This document shows positions 42,422 to 51,885 of a stretch of 64,000 bases of DNA, piece by piece. The notes beneath the pieces were generated by a model. It ran no database searches, was not told where the DNA came from, and saw only the letters and a program-made list of their open reading frames with translations. The position numbers and the translations under genes are program-made. Position 1 is the first letter of the stretch. Each line of letters opens with the position of its first letter. This DNA is from Flavobacterium frigidarium DSM 17623 (GTDB lineage Bacteria; Bacteroidota; Bacteroidia; Flavobacteriales; Flavobacteriaceae): assembly GCF_000425505.1 (NCBI RefSeq), contig NZ_AUDO01000001.1, forward strand, positions 310,001 through 374,000. The letters are read 5' to 3'.

Positions 42422-44389
42422 CTAAGTGTCTAAAGTCTCAAACGCAGAATTCATACTTTTAAATTCAGGTACGATTTTTTTCATTTGAAATACAATTGCG
42501 CTATTATCAAATCTATTAGCAATGGCGATTAAATCGTTAATCTCTGCATGTAGCATTTCAAATTCACTTGAGAGCTCTTCTGCAATCATTATTTTACTAT
42601 GGTGTGTTGGTATTGTTTTCGAAGTATCATTTAATAATTCTTCATACAATTTCTCTCCAGGTCTAAGTCCCACGATTTTGATCTCGATATCTTTGTCAGG
42701 TATAAAACCAGCTAACTTAATCATCTTTTTGGCTAGATCTATAATTTTAACTGGTTTCCCCATGTCAAAAATGTAAATCTCCCCTCCATTACCCATCGCA
42801 CCAGCTTCGAGAACGAGTTGGCAAGCCTCAGGAATAGTCATAAAATACCTGATTATGTCAGGATGTGTAATTGTCAAAGGACCTCCGGCTGCAATTTGCT
42901 TCGTAAACAATGGCACAACCGATCCATTAGAACCTAGTACATTTCCAAAACGCGTTGTTATAAATTTTGTTGCCAATTCTAAACCTTGCTCTCTACTGCG
43001 TAACTGTAGGGACTGCACATATTTTTCAGCAATTCTCTTACTAGCTCCCATCACGTTACTTGGATTAACAGCTTTGTCAGTAGACACCATGACAAACTTT
43101 TTCACATGATGTAAGCATGCTAAATCAGCTAGATTTTTAGTTCCTTGAACATTAGTATGAATTGCTTGAGCAGGATTGTCTTCCATTAAAGGAACGTGCT
43201 TGTACGCCGCGGCGTGATACACTACATGTGGCTGATATTTTCTGAAGATCTCATCAAGCGCCTTTCTATTTCGAACATCCGCAATTACACTGTAAATATT
43301 CGTTTTTGTTTTTATATTACCTATTTCTAAAGTCAAACTATGCAAAGGTGTTTCGGCCTGATCTAAGATGATGACACTTTTAGGATTAAAATTAAGAACT
43401 TGTCTAACAATTTCGCTACCAATAGATCCGGCACCACCTGTAATTAAAATCACTCTATCTTTTAACTGTTTTGAAATAGACTTTCCATCTAATACAATTG
43501 GTTTTCTATCTAGTAAGTCTTCAATTTGGATTTTCTTTACCTTTTGAGAAATCTCCTTCTGATTTTCCCAATTCGAAATCACAGGCACGTTATATACTTT
43601 ATAATTGTGTTCTAAGCATTGATCCACTATAAGTATTTGCTCTTCTTTTGACAAACTTTTATCTGCAATAATTACAGCTACAGCCCCTACTGTGCGCATT
43701 AACGTTGGTAGCTTTTTCTTTTGGATTAATATTGGTAAATCGAGCATTCTCTTAGAAGCATTCTGGTTGTTTTTATCAACAAAACCAACAATCTTAAAAC
43801 GTGACGGAGTCTCAAGTTTCAGCGCATTAGCCACGGAAATCGCATTGGCATCTGTACCATAGACCACCGTTCTAATTAAATTAGGTGACGTTGCATCTGA
43901 AACATACAACTCAAAAGATTGCTTTACCACAACACGGTATAAAAATAGACCGCAGAAAGATAAAACTGTATTGATAAAAAGACCTGTATTTAGAACAATT
44001 TTGGCGTCAAATATAACAGTGCACAAAAAATTTATTAGTATGAACAATAAAAATACTGAAGATTGAGAAAACAATATCTTAACCGCATCTACAAATGAAG
44101 AATGTCTAATTATTCCGGAATAGGTGCTATAGAGCCAAAAGAAAAATATGTTTGCACCAAAAAAACTACATACAAATAGTACGCTATAAGTTGTTAAAAT
44201 ATATTCAAGGCCTGTACCTTTAAATATTAAATAAGTGAAAATAAACGCAAAAATTAATACTAGCGTATCTAGCAAAACAATTATCCACCTTGGTAGGTAG
44301 CTTAAGTTATGTATGTTTAATCTAAGTAACTTCTCAAAAAACTTATTTTTGATTTGCTTTTTGAAATATTTTTTTATGTTATTATCCAT
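42422..44389 (-). CDS. membrane-embedded UDP-sugar 4,6-dehydratase (CapD/WbpM/PglF type)
   Basis: The 655-residue protein has four N-terminal membrane helices (about 30-170), a CoA-binding-like domain, and an SDR-type dehydratase domain from about 305. It shows TGGAGSIGSEIVRQVLNF, an AAYKHVPLMEDNP segment and STDKAVNPSNVMGASKR, where MxxxK replaces YxxxK as in WbpM/FlaA1 enzymes. This makes UDP-2-acetamido-2,6-dideoxy-4-keto sugars from UDP-GlcNAc. Together with the WbpV-like and WbpL-like genes upstream it probably supplies the first sugar. It is the last gene before a terminator. Confidence 0.88.
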   Translation of the reverse strand: MDNNIKKYFKKQIKNKFFEKLLRLNIHNLSYLPRWIIVLLDTLVLIFAFIFTYLIFKGTGLEYILTTYSVLFVCSFFGANIFFFWLYSTYSGIIRHSSFVDAVKILFSQSSVFLLFILINFLCTVIFDAKIVLNTGLFINTVLSFCGLFLYRVVVKQSFELYVSDATSPNLIRTVVYGTDANAISVANALKLETPSRFKIVGFVDKNNQNASKRMLDLPILIQKKKLPTLMRTVGAVAVIIADKSLSKEEQILIVDQCLEHNYKVYNVPVISNWENQKEISQKVKKIQIEDLLDRKPIVLDGKSISKQLKDRVILITGGAGSIGSEIVRQVLNFNPKSVIILDQAETPLHSLTLEIGNIKTKTNIYSVIADVRNRKALDEIFRKYQPHVVYHAAAYKHVPLMEDNPAQAIHTNVQGTKNLADLACLHHVKKFVMVSTDKAVNPSNVMGASKRIAEKYVQSLQLRSREQGLELATKFITTRFGNVLGSNGSVVPLFTKQIAAGGPLTITHPDIIRYFMTIPEACQLVLEAGAMGNGGEIYIFDMGKPVKIIDLAKKMIKLAGFIPDKDIEIKIVGLRPGEKLYEELLNDTSKTIPTHHSKIMIAEELSSEFEMLHAEINDLIAIANRFDNSAIVFQMKKIVPEFKSMNSAFETLDT

Positions 44390-44543
44390 TATTGGGTATG
44401 GTAGCGGTTGATGATGGTTTAATTAATCTTAGTCATTGCAAATTTAATCGTTTATAGAAACTTAAGTTGAAAAATTTGATATTATCTAGAGTATAATTTA
44501 CAAAATAGTGACTAATGCAGATCAAAACTTTGACAACTAGAGG

Positions 44544-45488
44544 TCATCTAATTATTTTTTTTTCGATTCTTTCTCTTAATACTAAATATACAGCAGTCAA
44601 CAACACCAAAATCAAAGCAATTATAGGTAGTGTTAAATAATTTATTGAGTGCAAATATATCAAACCTAAATTAAATAACAATTGAGTGACCGCATATCCA
44701 ACTGCAACAATTAAATGAGAATATTTCATTTCATTAGCTAAATACTGGTACAAATGTGATCGGTGGGCTTCAAATATATTTTCCTTCTTTTTTAATCTTT
44801 TAACTATTGTTATAACAGCATCTATTCCGTAGACAGCAAAGAACAATAGAAATCCTATTTGGTTTGTATCGAGTATTGTTTTGATCATAAAGTATCCTAA
44901 AAAAACTGCCATACTAATGCTCCCAACGTCACCGGCGAATGTCTTTGCTTTTTTACGCAAGTTGAAGATACCGAAAGCTATGCACGACAATCCCATTGTC
45001 ATCAATAAAGGCACACTTGACTCATTCACGTCCAATAACGAGAATGCTATTATAGCTGACAACGCATAAAGTACAGTGATACCGTTAATACCATCCATAA
45101 AATTAAAAGCATTGATCCAACCAATCATTAGTATAAAAATTATCGGAAGCAGCCACAAAGCTTGAGTAAATAAATTCAAGTCGTAGCAAATTAGGCAAAC
45201 AGCAATTAGATGAGTTGTAAATCGTGGCAATTGAGATAAAGGTCTAATGTCATCAATAAAACTTACGAGAGCTACAATAGAAACTGCGATAGTGACCCAT
45301 AGTGAGCAATATCCTAAGATGAAAGCAATAATTATCGCGATGGGAAAAATAATTCCACCACCTCTCAAGGTAACCGCAGTATGAGAAGACCTATTATTAG
45401 GCTTATCAATTATATTAAAGTGATTTGCTATTTTAAAATAAATCAATTCTATGGCTATTAGCAAAACCAAAAGTGCAATATATATCAT
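44544..45488 (-). CDS. WecA/WbpL-like polyprenyl-phosphate sugar-1-phosphate transferase
   Basis: The 314-residue membrane protein has about ten hydrophobic helices and the MraY/WecA family motifs: RGGGIIFPIAII near 42-53, LVSFIDDIRPLSQLPRF (DDxx) near 78-95, NAFNFMDGINGIT near 125-137, and EAHRSHLYQYLA near 240. It initiates polymer assembly by loading a sugar phosphate on undecaprenyl phosphate. The neighbouring WbpM-like and WbpV-like genes suggest a QuiNAc/FucNAc-type substrate, like WbpL, but GlcNAc cannot be excluded. Confidence 0.88.
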   Translation of the reverse strand: MIYIALLVLLIAIELIYFKIANHFNIIDKPNNRSSHTAVTLRGGGIIFPIAIIIAFILGYCSLWVTIAVSIVALVSFIDDIRPLSQLPRFTTHLIAVCLICYDLNLFTQALWLLPIIFILMIGWINAFNFMDGINGITVLYALSAIIAFSLLDVNESSVPLLMTMGLSCIAFGIFNLRKKAKTFAGDVGSISMAVFLGYFMIKTILDTNQIGFLLFFAVYGIDAVITIVKRLKKKENIFEAHRSHLYQYLANEMKYSHLIVAVGYAVTQLLFNLGLIYLHSINYLTLPIIALILVLLTAVYLVLRERIEKKIIR

Positions 45489-45537
45489 TTTTTAAATGCT
45501 TGTTCGGTCATTTAGAACGTAAATAAAATCTTCTAAC

Positions 45538-46407
45538 TTAAAACTTCTGCTTTATTAAACTAAGTAAGTATTCACCATAACCAGATTTCTTTAAAGGCTC
45601 TGCTAATTCTCTTAGCTGTTGCTCCGAGATGAAACCTTGTCTCCATGCGATTTCCTCTATGCACCCCACTTTTAATCCTTGACGTTCCTCTAATACCTGA
45701 ACAAACTGACCTGCTTGCATCAAACTGTTAAATGTACCTGTATCTAGCCAAGCAGTACCTCTGCTTAAAATACCCACTTTAAGTTTTCCTTGTTCTAAAT
45801 ATACTTTGTTTACATCTGTAATTTCATATTCACCACGCGGACTTGGTTCAATATTCTTAGCAATGGCAACTACAGAGTTATCATAAAAGTACAATCCTGG
45901 AACTGCATAATTTGATTTTGGCTCTAGCGGCTTTTCCTCTATCGAAAGCGCTTTAAAATTTTCATCAAAATCCACAACACCATAACGTTCAGGATCCGAA
46001 ACATGGTATGCAAAAACAACTCCACCCTGCGGTTTGGTATTCGAGCGTAACAACTCTTGCATGTTTGATCCAAAGAATATGTTATCTCCTAAAACCAATG
46101 CTACATCATCATCACCGATAAATTCCTCTCCAATTACAAAAGCTTGTGCCAAACCATTTGGAATTGCTTGCTCCGCATAGCTGAATTTACAACCTACAGC
46201 AGATCCATCTCCTAATAACTTTTTAAAATTAGGCAAATCATGCGGTGTAGAAATAATTAAAATTTCATTAATCCCTGCCATCATCAAAGTTGATAATGGG
46301 TAATATATCATTGGTTTATCATAAACCGGCATCATTTGCTTACTCATCGCTAATGTTAATGGGTGTAAACGAGTTCCTGAACCTCCTGCTAATATAATTC
46401 CTTTCAT
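45538..46407 (-). CDS. rmlA: glucose-1-phosphate thymidylyltransferase
   Basis: The 289-residue protein opens [18 protein letters not shown] and contains [15 protein letters not shown], with later VLGDNIFFG and [10 protein letters not shown] segments, and [16 protein letters not shown] near 220. This is textbook RmlA, making dTDP-glucose from glucose-1-phosphate. The length is standard. It lies downstream of rmlB with a pseudogene between them, so the rml set is split by a dead gene. Confidence 0.96.
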   Translation of the reverse strand: MKGIILAGGSGTRLHPLTLAMSKQMMPVYDKPMIYYPLSTLMMAGINEILIISTPHDLPNFKKLLGDGSAVGCKFSYAEQAIPNGLAQAFVIGEEFIGDDDVALVLGDNIFFGSNMQELLRSNTKPQGGVVFAYHVSDPERYGVVDFDENFKALSIEEKPLEPKSNYAVPGLYFYDNSVVAIAKNIEPSPRGEYEITDVNKVYLEQGKLKVGILSRGTAWLDTGTFNSLMQAGQFVQVLEERQGLKVGCIEEIAWRQGFISEQQLRELAEPLKKSGYGEYLLSLIKQKF

Positions 46408-46424
46408 AGTTTATTTTGTTATTA

Positions 46425-46452
46425 GTAATTCGAAGAGCGTGATCCGAATTAC
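46425..46452. repeat. inverted octamer pair GTAATTCG/CGAATTAC
   Basis: GTAATTCG (46425-46432) and CGAATTAC (46445-46452) form an 8-bp inverted repeat on one side of the four-helix-bundle pseudogene. The same octamer recurs on its other side at 46959-46987. Confidence 0.6.
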
Positions 46453-46456
46453 ATTC

Positions 46457-46806
46457 TTATTTATTATTCACATATCTGATAAGACCAAAAAGCATCTTTT
46501 TGATTTTTTCAATTTGACTTAAATAGCTTTCAACGGAATTTGTAAACTGTAATCGATTGGCTAAAATTAATTGTGTTTCTAATTCAGATAATGAGCCCAT
46601 CGCAATATATAAAAATTGTATAAATTCTTTGTCCCCTTTTCTGCCTGCGCCTTCAGCAATATTACTGGAACAGAAACTACTGCTCTCTTAATTTAACTTG
46701 ATAGTCCGTATTTTTCGTCTGTTGGGAAGTTTTTTGTTAACGCATAAATATCTTCTACGAGTACCATCGATTGTTTCCATACATCTAAATCTTTATGATC
46801 TTTCAT
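46457..46806 (-). pseudogene. four-helix-bundle protein (S23/Avd-like family), nonsense plus frameshift
   Basis: Read on the minus strand from ATG 46806, the frame gives MKDHKDLDVWKQSMVLVED, then KNFPTDEKYGLSS, typical of the small four-helix-bundle family (TIGR02436, S23-like). It is broken by an in-frame stop (TAA, 46693-46695) where the family has Gln (GLSSQIKRA). A one-base deletion follows near 46667 in the VPSNIAEGAG motif. After the shift the frame continues as NIAEGAGRKGDKEFIQF and LSELETQLILANRL to a stop at 46457-46459. The full span of 350 nt is one base short of 117 codons. The gene is dead. Confidence 0.9.
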
Positions 46807-46958
46807 ATTCTTAAATGATTTTAATCCAATTATTTACTCTTTCATTGATGACTATTTTTATTATTACGTCAATTGTATTAATTTAAATTGAAATCCTAGT
46901 AAGGAATTACTATCAACTCATTTATGTTTTAAATTCACGAATCACTCATCTCAATTTT

Positions 46959-46987
46959 CGAATTACAAATCACGAATTACGAATTAC
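46959..46987. repeat. CGAATTAC octamer cluster
   Basis: CGAATTAC occurs at 46959-46966, 46973-46980 and 46980-46987, the last overlapping the rmlB stop codon. It matches the octamer pair at 46425-46452, so the pseudogene is bracketed by the same word on both sides. Confidence 0.6.
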
Positions 46988-48030
46988 TCATATTGTTTTT
47001 CGTAATACGTTGCATACTCCCCACTAGTGATATTATTTAACCAATTCTCATTGTCCAAATACCAATTCACTGTTTTCTCAAGACCTTCCTCAAAAGTAAC
47101 CGAAGGCTTCCATCCTAGTTCTTTATTAATTTTATTAGCATCGATAGCATAACGTAAATCATGTCCTGGACGGTCTTTCACATACGAAATCAATTGCTCT
47201 GATGTACCTGCTTCACGGCCTAATTTTTCATCCATGATCTTGCAAAGCAATTTCACCAAATCAATGTTTTGCCATTCATTAAAACCTCCAATATTATAGG
47301 TATCATGATTTACTCCTTCATGGAAAACCAAATCAATAGCAACTGCATGATCCTCAACAAACAACCAGTCACGGGTATATTTTCCATCTCCATAAACGGG
47401 TAAAGGTTTATTTTGAATAATATTATTAATAAATAACGGAATCAATTTTTCTGGAAAATGGAAAGGTCCGTAATTATTAGAGCAATTAGTCAGAACATAC
47501 GGCAAACCATAAGTCTCCCCATACGCACGTACAAAATGATCTGAACTAGCTTTTGAAGCAGAATAGGGCGAATTAGGATCGTAAGATGTCGTCTCTGTAA
47601 ATAAGCCTTCAGCACCTAAACTTCCATAAACCTCATCAGTACTAATATGGTAAAAACGTTTTCCTTCCATGTTATCTTTCCAAATTGTCTTGGCAGCATT
47701 TAACAAATTCATTGTACCAATTACATTTGTTTTTACAAATGACAATGGATCTGTAATAGAACGATCCACATGCGACTCAGCAGCTAGATGTAAAACACCA
47801 TCAAACTGATGCTCTGCAAATAAAACATCTATAAAATCCGCATCAACGATATCTCCTTTTACAAAAGTATAATTAGGTTCGTTTTCAATATCAGTAATGT
47901 TTTCTAAATTCCCCGCATACGTTAACGCATCCAAATTAAATATTTGATATTCTGGATATTTTTTCACAAAACGACGAACCACGTGTGAACCAATAAACCC
48001 AGCTCCCCCAGTTATTACAATTTTTTTCAT
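46984..48030 (-). CDS. rmlB: dTDP-glucose 4,6-dehydratase
   Basis: The 348-residue extended SDR begins [20 protein letters not shown], with [12 protein letters not shown] near 82-93, [12 protein letters not shown] (catalytic Thr-Asp-Glu) near 132-143, and [10 protein letters not shown] with the Tyr/Lys pair near 160. It converts dTDP-glucose to dTDP-4-keto-6-deoxyglucose. That product can feed both RmlCD (rhamnose) and the WecE-type aminotransferase at 62245. It is 33 bp downstream of rmlD on the minus strand. Confidence 0.96.
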   Translation of the reverse strand: MKKIVITGGAGFIGSHVVRRFVKKYPEYQIFNLDALTYAGNLENITDIENEPNYTFVKGDIVDADFIDVLFAEHQFDGVLHLAAESHVDRSITDPLSFVKTNVIGTMNLLNAAKTIWKDNMEGKRFYHISTDEVYGSLGAEGLFTETTSYDPNSPYSASKASSDHFVRAYGETYGLPYVLTNCSNNYGPFHFPEKLIPLFINNIIQNKPLPVYGDGKYTRDWLFVEDHAVAIDLVFHEGVNHDTYNIGGFNEWQNIDLVKLLCKIMDEKLGREAGTSEQLISYVKDRPGHDLRYAIDANKINKELGWKPSVTFEEGLEKTVNWYLDNENWLNNITSGEYATYYEKQYE

Positions 48031-48062
48031 CTTCTTTATTCTTTATGACTTCAGTTCAAGAT

Positions 48063-48917
48063 TTAAACTTCAGATGTTAAGCATTTTTTTAAACTTTCTA
48101 TATAATAAGGTATCTTTATACCGTATATTTCTTCAATCTTCGACTTATCCAATAATGAAAAGGCAGGACGTGCTGCGGGAGTTGGATACGATGAAGATGG
48201 TATACCACTTACTTCACAACTATCTCCTGTTATTTCTTGAATAGCCAGTACAAATTCATACCAACTAATTTCTCCTTCATTGGAATAATGATAAATTCCA
48301 GGTATCCACTTAGCATTACCTATTATATCCATCATAACTTGGGCCAAATCAGCAGCGTAAGTTGGTGATCCTATTTGATCATTTACCACGCCTAATGTAT
48401 CGCGTTCATGTAATAGACGTTGCATTGTTTTGACAAAATTATTACCAAAACGACTGTACACCCAAGACGTTCTAACAACTAGTACATCGGGGTTAACAGC
48501 CAAAGCAGCTAATTCTCCAGCACGTTTCGTAGCGCCATATACATTGATTGGATTAGTTATAGCTTTCTCATTCAAAGCAGTTGATGACGTTCCGTCAAAA
48601 ACATAGTCTGTAGAAATATGTATTAACTTAGCCTGCTGCTCTTTAGCATATTTTGCTATAGTGGCTACAGCTTGATGATTGACTAAGTCAGCTGATTCCG
48701 TTTCCGATTCCGCTTTATCTACTGCCGTATAGGCTCCACAATTTAAGATAATAGCAGGCTGAATATTATTCAACTGCTCGTTTAGCAGCTTTATATCTCC
48801 TAGAGAAACTTGTGTTCGGTCTGCAAAAACCCATTCGTATTGTGAATAGTTTTTTGATAAAACTTTTAATTCCGAACCTAATTGTCCAGTAGCTCCTGTC
48901 ACTAATATTTTATTCAT
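48063..48917 (-). CDS. rmlD: dTDP-4-dehydrorhamnose reductase
   Basis: The 284-residue SDR has MNKILVTGATGQLGSELKVL (NADPH-binding), NCGAYTAVDKAE near 60-71, HISTDYVFDGTS near 98-109 and YGATKRAGE near 128-136 with Tyr/Lys. It completes dTDP-L-rhamnose. The length and order (rmlC-rmlD-rmlB in transcription) are common for Bacteroidota. A 217-bp gap to rmlC carries a small GC-rich hairpin repeat. Confidence 0.94.
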   Translation of the reverse strand: MNKILVTGATGQLGSELKVLSKNYSQYEWVFADRTQVSLGDIKLLNEQLNNIQPAIILNCGAYTAVDKAESETESADLVNHQAVATIAKYAKEQQAKLIHISTDYVFDGTSSTALNEKAITNPINVYGATKRAGELAALAVNPDVLVVRTSWVYSRFGNNFVKTMQRLLHERDTLGVVNDQIGSPTYAADLAQVMMDIIGNAKWIPGIYHYSNEGEISWYEFVLAIQEITGDSCEVSGIPSSSYPTPAARPAFSLLDKSKIEEIYGIKIPYYIESLKKCLTSEV

Positions 48918-49110
48918 TTTTTAAAATTAAATTTCCGATAAAAAACCCTGTAAAAAAGCATTATTTAAAAAGCTAATTGTCAAGGCAATTGATTATTATA
49001 GAAACGCTTTCAAGAAAATCTAGAAATAAGATATAAATTGCGTTAGCTATTTTAAAATTGTATCGAGAAACGTTTACTACAGCAAATTAATACCCAATAA
49101 ACTTAAAACT

Positions 49111-49133
49111 TCCCCCTTCGGGGGCTAGGGGGA
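49111..49133. repeat. GC-rich hairpin repeat in an AT-rich intergenic gap
   Basis: TCCCCCTTCGGGGGCTAGGGGGA: CCCCC pairs with GGGGG around TTC, with a second GGGGG-containing arm. It is striking in a region of very low GC, between rmlC and rmlD. From memory this kind of short motif is scattered in Flavobacterium intergenic regions. Confidence 0.55.
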
Positions 49134-49134
49134 T

Positions 49135-49683
49135 TTAAAACTCCCAATCGATGTCATTAAAACTAGGCAAAACCACATCTTTCTCAGATACAATAACTTC
49201 ACTAACCTCCACTCTCCAATCAATATTCAATGTAGGATCATCATATCGAATCCCTCTTTCACTGTCTTTATGATACAATTGATCAACTTTATACATTACT
49301 GATGCCGTTTCGCTTAGAACGGAAAACCCGTGAGCAAATCCATGAGGTACCATCAATTGCTTTTTATTTTCTGCACTCAACACCACACTAAAATGTTGTC
49401 CGTAAGTGGGTGAGTTTTTACGTAAATCTACTGCAACGTCCAATATTTCCCCTTCTAAAACGCGCACTAACTTGGCTTGTGCAAATGGATTAATTTGCAA
49501 ATGCAATCCTCTTATAACTCCTCGCTTAGAAAATGATTGGTTATCTTGTATAAAGTTGTACATAATTCCATTTTCATGAAATTTCGCTTGATTGTACGCT
49601 TCAAAGAAGTAGCCACGAGAATCCTCGAAAACGGTTGGATTGATGATTACTAAATCTTGTATGGCTGTTTTTTCTATTGTCAT
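49135..49683 (-). CDS. rmlC: dTDP-4-dehydrorhamnose 3,5-epimerase
   Basis: The frame opens at 49704, but the ATG at 49681-49683 (MTIEKTAIQDLVIINPTVFE) fits the family and avoids overlap with the upstream gene, giving 182 residues. Cupin-fold features are DSRGYFFEAYNQAKF, RGVIRGLHLQINPFAQAKLV with the catalytic His, VDLRKNSPTYGQ and PHGFAHGFSVLS. It makes dTDP-4-keto-L-rhamnose. It lies 10 bp after the epimerase gene. Confidence 0.94.
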   Translation of the reverse strand: MTIEKTAIQDLVIINPTVFEDSRGYFFEAYNQAKFHENGIMYNFIQDNQSFSKRGVIRGLHLQINPFAQAKLVRVLEGEILDVAVDLRKNSPTYGQHFSVVLSAENKKQLMVPHGFAHGFSVLSETASVMYKVDQLYHKDSERGIRYDDPTLNIDWRVEVSEVIVSEKDVVLPSFNDIDWEF

Positions 49684-49693
49684 TGTATTGGTT

Positions 49694-50587
49694 TTATTTT
49701 GCAAAAGATTGAAATGTTAATAATATACCAGCTTCAGATTGTACTGGCAGAGGTTTTCCTAAAGCAGTTATGAGTTTCGAATTACTAACTTCGTAATTTT
49801 CAGTTAACTTTTGTAATCGCTCCGAATTCAAAGGCAAAAATGTCAAATCACCCACCTTCGAACAAAACTTTACAAAAGAAGTATTAATTTTCCATATAGA
49901 AGGATTCTTTTTTAAACTTTCCCCTATTAGCTCGATTACCTTATTAGTTGCTAATGGCTCATCATCTGCCACATTATAAACTCCTTGTGGTATCGAATTA
50001 TTTTGTAACAACTCTTCTATAACAAAACACAAATTTTGTATACTTAGAAAAGATCGTCTATTACTAAAGGCTCCTAAAGGCCAAGGCACGCCTTTTTTCA
50101 CTAATTTATATAGCAAATTTAAGTTCCCTTTATTTCCTGGACCATGAATCATACAGGGTCTTAAAATATAGACCCTTTTATTATCAGGCAGGGATTGAGA
50201 TAAAATATATCGTTCGGCTTCTAACTTCGCTATACCATAATGTGTTTTTGGACTAGGATTAGTTTCTTCATTTAAAATTCCATCAACAGAATCAGCCGCC
50301 GCTTTTACAGTACTCATAAAAATAAATACAGAAGCGTTTGATCTTATAAAACCATCAAATAATTGCTTTGTTAATTCAAAATTAGCATCATAGTAATCCT
50401 GAGGTTTTGTGACATTTTTTAAGTCATGTGCTTTCCCTGAGAGATGGATAACTGCATCTGTTTCAAAATCGATGTTTTGATTAGGAAAATAGCGAATACT
50501 TAAAATCTCTGTATTAAAACTAGACTTCAAATATTTTAAAACGTTTTGACCTACAAATCCAGCACTCCCCGTAATAGTGACAATCAT
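49694..50587 (-). CDS. NAD-dependent epimerase/dehydratase (WbpV-like)
   Basis: The 297-residue extended SDR has the Rossmann motif MIVTITGSAGFVGQNVLKYL, HLSGKAHDL near 49-57, the catalytic Ser in FIFMSTVKAAADS and HYGIAKLEAERY with the Tyr/Lys pair. SNRRSFLSIQNLCFVIE and GVYNVADDEPL follow. Relatives next to MraY-type transferases reduce or epimerise UDP-4-keto-6-deoxy-GlcNAc (WbpV-like). With the WbpM-like and WbpL-like genes of this locus it plausibly makes UDP-D-QuiNAc or UDP-D-FucNAc. The exact reaction is inferred. Confidence 0.85.
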   Translation of the reverse strand: MIVTITGSAGFVGQNVLKYLKSSFNTEILSIRYFPNQNIDFETDAVIHLSGKAHDLKNVTKPQDYYDANFELTKQLFDGFIRSNASVFIFMSTVKAAADSVDGILNEETNPSPKTHYGIAKLEAERYILSQSLPDNKRVYILRPCMIHGPGNKGNLNLLYKLVKKGVPWPLGAFSNRRSFLSIQNLCFVIEELLQNNSIPQGVYNVADDEPLATNKVIELIGESLKKNPSIWKINTSFVKFCSKVGDLTFLPLNSERLQKLTENYEVSNSKLITALGKPLPVQSEAGILLTFQSFAK

Positions 50588-50658
50588 ATTTAATATTAGT
50601 TTATAACAAAAAAAACGTAAAACTTTATTTGACCCTCCGTTTCTATTAAAATAAACGG

Positions 50659-51825
50659 CTATGTAATATTATTAGAAAGTTTAAAATTATTAAAAAGTTT
50701 TAATTGTTCTTCGACGAAGAAGCTACGTGAATAAATATTTCTATTTGAAAGACAATTTAAAGACAAAACTCTAAGCTTATCCTCATCCAAAAAAAGAAAT
50801 TTAATTTTTTTGACAATTTCGATAACATCACTTGATTTAGACACAGACGTTATCAAATATCCATTAACATCGTTTCTCACCACATCCGAATTCCCTCTTT
50901 CATCTAAACTAATTACAGGTACTCCCATCGCCAAAGCCTCTACTATACAAACCGGCAATCCTTCTTTTTTGCTCGGAAACAAAAAAACATCTGTGATAAC
51001 CAAATACTTTTCTACTTCGGATGTATAACCAATGTTAACAATATTTTTATTTTTAAACAAATCACTCTCTTCTTTTTCAGTAAGTCCTGTTTTATGGATG
51101 GGGTCTCTGCCTCCAATTAGAAGTAAAACTACTTCACCAGGAAATTGCTCTGCCAATTTTAAAAAACTATAATAAACCAAATCAAATCCTTTGAACTCAA
51201 CGAACCTCCCCGTATAAGTTACTACAAATTTATCCTCGATATTTAAATCTTTTTTCAAACTTGATTTATCTACCTCCGTAAATCTATTCCTATCAAATTT
51301 TATTATATCGCAACCAACTCCACAAGAGTTGTACTTCAATGTGTTTTCCTTGAACATATCGCTTACCAATTTATAATCTTTATTATTTATTAAAAACCTT
51401 TTATCAAGTCTCATAAAGCAGTATAATTCTACAATTGAAAACATAGCCTTCCTCACACCGCTACTTGCATTCATCCCTAACCCATGAAAAGTACCCCAAT
51501 ACTCAATATTTCTAATTCTAAAAAAAATTGCGGGAAAAATTCCTGTGGTAAAATGTGCATAAATCAAATTTGGATTTACCCTTTTTACAATTTTTCTAAT
51601 TGCAGAAGCAGTTTTCATCAGTTTTATAATTGAGGTTGACCTTGGTATATCTACAGTATGAAAAGCCAAATTGTATTTATTATAATCAAACTTATCAACA
51701 ATATTTATTACATTGGAAGAAGAAGATATAACATGGATTTCATTTTCAGAACTCAGACTTACTGCAAGCTCAGCTAAAAAATTATTAAAACTCCCATAAT
51801 CCGTGATAACTATTATAATTTTCAT
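50659..51825 (-). CDS. family-4 glycosyltransferase
   Basis: The 388-residue GT-B enzyme shows a GT4 C-terminal domain: VTYTGRFVEFKGFDLVYYSF near 205-225, then FLFPSKKEGLPVCIVEALAM with E-x7-E near 285-305 and GVPVISLDERGNSDVV. The N-terminal half contains a WGTFHGLGMNASSG loop. The sugar donor is unknown. It lies 71 bp upstream of the epimerase gene in the same direction. Confidence 0.9.
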   Translation of the reverse strand: MKIIIVITDYGSFNNFLAELAVSLSSENEIHVISSSSNVINIVDKFDYNKYNLAFHTVDIPRSTSIIKLMKTASAIRKIVKRVNPNLIYAHFTTGIFPAIFFRIRNIEYWGTFHGLGMNASSGVRKAMFSIVELYCFMRLDKRFLINNKDYKLVSDMFKENTLKYNSCGVGCDIIKFDRNRFTEVDKSSLKKDLNIEDKFVVTYTGRFVEFKGFDLVYYSFLKLAEQFPGEVVLLLIGGRDPIHKTGLTEKEESDLFKNKNIVNIGYTSEVEKYLVITDVFLFPSKKEGLPVCIVEALAMGVPVISLDERGNSDVVRNDVNGYLITSVSKSSDVIEIVKKIKFLFLDEDKLRVLSLNCLSNRNIYSRSFFVEEQLKLFNNFKLSNNIT

Positions 51826-51885
51826 AATATATAAAATTTATTTTAAAAAGTAAAGCTATAGGTTATTCATTAAATTACTTCATAA

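Noticed and set aside
46925..46990. Short repeats near the rmlB stop as a CRISPR-like array
   Set aside because: The CGAATTAC words are 8 bp, unevenly spaced by 0 to 6 bp, without spacers or cas genes.
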